From Hymenobacter sp. BT188 (GTDB lineage: Bacteria; Bacteroidota; Bacteroidia; Cytophagales; Hymenobacteraceae): a stretch of DNA of 64,000 nucleotides. The notes below the pieces were generated by a model. That model had not been told where the DNA came from. It saw only the letters and a list, made by a program, of their open reading frames with translations, and did no database searches. A program made the position numbers and the translations under genes. The stretch is from positions 310,001-374,000 of the forward strand of contig NZ_JACSCW010000002.1 of the NCBI RefSeq assembly GCF_014333585.1. Reading direction: 5' to 3'. Shown in pieces: positions 61,996-64,000 of this stretch. Position 1 is the first letter of the stretch. The number at the start of each line of letters is the position of its first letter.

Positions 61996-63303
61996 TTGGC
62001 GTTAATTTCTCATTCTGCTCCTCCTACCTCCTTACTGCCAAGTTTGCGTCAAGCTTGGCAACAGGGCCGCGTGTCACAATATCTCTTGTTGCTGGCTTGT
62101 GTGGCTGGGGTCGTTGGCCTTTTTGCTTCACGAGCATTGGTAGCGCTGAGCCCGGTGGTGGGCGTAGCTGCCGCCGTAGCTAACCCCAATGCACGACTGG
62201 CTTTGGCGCAATGGCTGCGCAATAAATCAGCCTGGAGCTTGGCGCTGTTGTACCTATTGTTGGTAGTAAGTGGCTTGTACACTGAAGACTGGCCAGTTTG
62301 GCAGCACCAGATGTATCGGCAGCTTCCCCTGATAGGTGTGCCATTGGCCTTCGCCTTGGCCGTGCCGCTCAGCGGCCGTCAGCGCTATACAGTTGGGTGT
62401 GTGTTCGTGGCTGGGGTTACGCTTATAGGCGGCGCCACGGTTGTTCGTTATCTGCTCAATCCGCTTTTCAATAACGAACTGATTATGATGGGACAAAATA
62501 CCCCTTCCGTAACGGGCATATTCCACATTCATTTCGGCCTGATGCTGGCCTTGGCTGCTTACTTCGGGCCGCTATTAAGCCGTAGTACGTATGCGGGGAA
62601 GGTTGCGCGGGTGTTGCTGATTCTGGGGGGCATTTCTGCGGCCATAGCGCTGCATGTTTTGGCCTATCGAACGGGGCTATTGGTGCTCTATGCCGCTTTG
62701 CTGGTAAATGGAGTGCTGCTCATTGTTAGGCAGCGGCGCTTTCTGTTGGGGGGCATTTTGCTGGCCTTCCTGTTTATTGTGCCATTCCTGACTTATAATT
62801 TTCTCACCTCTTTCCGTTACCGAGTGCTAGGCACGGCCTACGATATATCCCAATTTTCTGCAGATCGGGATATCAATGACTTCTCTGTATCGCAGCGCTT
62901 CGCCGCTTGGGAAACAGCCCGTGTAATCACCACTTTTAGGCCGTGGGTGGGCGTAGGCCTTGCCGATGTGCGGGCTGAGATGATGCGCCAGTACGAATGG
63001 CGTGACTATGGGCTGACGCCCGCCAACCGCGTCATGATTCATAATCAATACCTGCACTACCTAGTGGGGGGCGGCTTAATCGGCTTGTTTCTTTGGCTGC
63101 TGGTTCTGCTTGGACCGCTGGCGCAACCTAGTTTGCGTAGAAACCCGTACGTGATACATTTCCTGGTCGTAATGGGCACCGGAATGCTGGTTGATTCACT
63201 GTTGGAGCTGCAAATAGGCTTCAACTTATTCGTGTTTCTTTACGGTTTTCTTGTGGTGGCCGGTGAGCGCCGCAGCCAAGAGGCTGTCGTGAACCTTCCC
63301 TGA
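61996..63303 (+). CDS. O-antigen ligase-like membrane protein (Wzy_C)
   Basis: 435-residue inner-membrane protein with about ten to twelve hydrophobic helices and a large periplasmic loop, matching O-antigen ligase/polymerase (Wzy_C) proteins: VGVGLADVRAEMMRQYEW followed by MIHNQYLHYLVGGGLIGLFLWLLVL is the family signature with the conserved His. The likely start is TTG at 61996, as no early ATG is in frame; GTG at 62072 is less likely because it is 76 bases in. It would join glycan to lipid A core made with the two preceding transferases. Three GGGGGGC copies. Confidence 0.88.
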   Translation: MALISHSAPPTSLLPSLRQAWQQGRVSQYLLLLACVAGVVGLFASRALVALSPVVGVAAAVANPNARLALAQWLRNKSAWSLALLYLLLVVSGLYTEDWPVWQHQMYRQLPLIGVPLAFALAVPLSGRQRYTVGCVFVAGVTLIGGATVVRYLLNPLFNNELIMMGQNTPSVTGIFHIHFGLMLALAAYFGPLLSRSTYAGKVARVLLILGGISAAIALHVLAYRTGLLVLYAALLVNGVLLIVRQRRFLLGGILLAFLFIVPFLTYNFLTSFRYRVLGTAYDISQFSADRDINDFSVSQRFAAWETARVITTFRPWVGVGLADVRAEMMRQYEWRDYGLTPANRVMIHNQYLHYLVGGGLIGLFLWLLVLLGPLAQPSLRRNPYVIHFLVVMGTGMLVDSLLELQIGFNLFVFLYGFLVVAGERRSQEAVVNLP

Positions 63304-63380
63304 GCGAACGGGTATAGTAGTATACGTTTCTTGGCCGATTGTCCTTTTTTGGTGATATTCGGCCGTAATTTTTAGCCTCC

Positions 63381-64000
63381 ATGAGCGATTCTCCCGAACG
63401 GGTACCCAAACTGAGCAAGGAAGAAAAAGACCGGCGGTTTCAGGCCGAACTGATGCCGGTGCTCGACCCGCTCTACAACTTTGCCTACCGCCTCACTCTC
63501 GACGAAGACGACGCCAACGACCTCGTGCAGGAGACCTATTTGAAGGCCTATCGGTTCTTTGAGTATTTCGAACAGGGAACCAACGCGAAAGCGTGGCTGT
63601 TTCGCATCCTGAAAAACTCGTTCATCAACGACTTCCGAAAAAAGAGTAAGCAACCCGCCAAAGTCGACTACAGCGAAATTGAGGGTTACTATAATACGGA
63701 AGACGTAGAGGCCGAGGGCGATGTAGGAAGCACGTCGTCGGATATGCGGCAGCAGTCTGTGCGCGACCTCATCGGCGATGAGGTAGCCAGCGCGCTCAAC
63801 TCGCTGCCCGTAGATTTCCGCACCGTCATTATTCTCTGTGATCTGGAAGGATTCACCTATGAAGAAATGGCCAAGGTGCTGGATATTCCTATCGGTACGG
63901 TGCGTTCCCGTTTGCACCGGGCTCGCAACTTCCTGAAAGAAAAATTAGAGAAATACGCTAAATCAATGGGCTATGGCAACGAACAAGAAAACGACGCTGA
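63381..64000 (+). CDS. ECF sigma factor (truncated by window end)
   Basis: Open from the ATG at 63381 (MSDSPERVPKLSKEEKDRRF) to the last base without a stop: 206 codons seen. Region 2: PLYNFAYRLTLDEDDANDLV, QETYLKAYRFF and the -10 helix KAWLFRILKNSFINDFRKK; acidic middle insert (YYNTEDVEAEGD); region 4: LPVDFRTVIILCDLEGFTYE and EEMAKVLDIPIGTVRSRLHRAR. Closest to the RpoE-like housekeeping ECF of Bacteroidota, often followed by an anti-sigma (zf-HC2) gene beyond the window. The minus-strand frame over it (63372-63917) is a shadow. Confidence 0.92.
   Translation, partial: MSDSPERVPKLSKEEKDRRFQAELMPVLDPLYNFAYRLTLDEDDANDLVQETYLKAYRFFEYFEQGTNAKAWLFRILKNSFINDFRKKSKQPAKVDYSEIEGYYNTEDVEAEGDVGSTSSDMRQQSVRDLIGDEVASALNSLPVDFRTVIILCDLEGFTYEEMAKVLDIPIGTVRSRLHRARNFLKEKLEKYAKSMGYGNEQENDA

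Larger units (their letters stand above)
105..63072. repeat. Dispersed GGGGGGC motif (consensus CTGGGGGGC followed by A/T)
   Basis: Counted by eye, about 50 copies on the two strands. Unpaired plus-strand starts include 105, 1037, 3163, 7494, 9315, 13131, 13853, 14343, 15607, 17791, 20043, 24104, 47354, 51172, 57522, 60643, 60891, 62625, 62748, 63066. Minus-orientation starts include 3677, 9700, 14004, 15051, 17525, 18662, 19239, 28000, 39038, 46251, 46732, 53022, 54546, 55119. Inverted pairs form the terminators at 22701, 26874, 30296, 31430, 34455, 51448 and 60033. Nearly every run of six or more G is followed by C. Confidence 0.85.

Noticed and set aside
63372..63917. 181-codon minus-strand open frame at the window end
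   Set aside because: Antisense to the sigma factor that is open on plus from 63381 to the edge and has clear region 2 and 4 motifs.
1..64000. CRISPR array
   Set aside because: No series of regularly spaced direct repeats of 23-50 bases was found, and no cas genes.

Overview
The window looks like a chromosomal segment of a Bacteroidota bacterium, most likely Hymenobacter or a close relative in the Hymenobacteraceae. This rests on protein content: a T9SS-type C-terminal sorting domain on an M36 protease, a PG_1098-type methyltransferase, a BtuB/BtuG-like B12 uptake pair, DUF6970 and DUF4397 lipoproteins, IntDOT-like recombinase chemistry and an ECF sigma/beta-barrel pair. Promoter candidates of the Bacteroidota type (TAnnTTTG) and a general lack of Shine-Dalgarno sequences fit too. 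Base composition appears to be in the middle fifties percent GC, judged by eye.

Layout. 0.2-4.4 kb: metK, a hibernation factor, a Xer recombinase, rpsU and an acyl-CoA dehydrogenase. 4.6-10 kb: an exopolysaccharide module (outer-membrane export lipoprotein, Wzc-like tyrosine kinase with a Gly-Tyr tail, CpsB/YwqE-type phosphatase) followed by an SDR epimerase. 10-16.7 kb: TPR protein, ComA-type phosphosulfolactate synthase, sorbosone-dehydrogenase-like lipoprotein, SBF-type transporter, DedA protein, aroE. 16.7-23.3 kb: wrbA, an ECF sigma factor overlapping a gene for a membrane-anchored beta-barrel-like protein, a DUF6970 lipoprotein, uvrB and a small unknown. 23.6-34.4 kb: secreted M36 protease, membrane protein, L,D-transpeptidase, GAF protein and a multi-PAS histidine kinase.

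34.49-44.52 kb is an integrated element in the 3' end of a tRNA-Gly(CCC) gene. It is bounded by a 54-bp direct repeat, with paired GTGTAAACC arm-type sites just inside both ends. It carries a tyrosine integrase, an unrecognised 533-residue protein, an HTH protein, a RecA-fold RepA-like ATPase flanked by TTGGCAAT repeats, an HNH protein, a winged-helix protein, an acyltransferase, an MltR-like protein and a small secreted protein. Several genes are visibly more AT-rich than the host.

44.6-64 kb returns to chromosome: small membrane protein, GNAT, alpha/beta-hydrolase-like lipoprotein, a B12-binding radical SAM protein with an in-frame palindromic insertion, an HMA-AraC fusion regulator, a B12 uptake operon (btuB plus btuG-like gene) under a cobalamin riboswitch, a DNA glycosylase, a PG_1098-type methyltransferase, ahcY, an LPS/glycan cluster (GT2, GT9, O-antigen-ligase-like) and a second ECF sigma factor cut by the window edge.

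The most unusual signal is genome-scale. The 7-mer GGGGGGC (extended consensus CTGGGGGGC followed by 4-6 A/T bases) occurs about 50 times in 64 kb by hand count. About 30 copies are single and lie inside genes in several reading frames. Others are inverted pairs forming the stems of nearly identical terminators. Only one copy lies in the 10-kb element. This combination (single copies in genes, inverted pairs as terminators, AT-rich flank, scarce in foreign DNA) resembles the DNA uptake sequences of Haemophilus and Neisseria, and is the best candidate here for an undescribed system.
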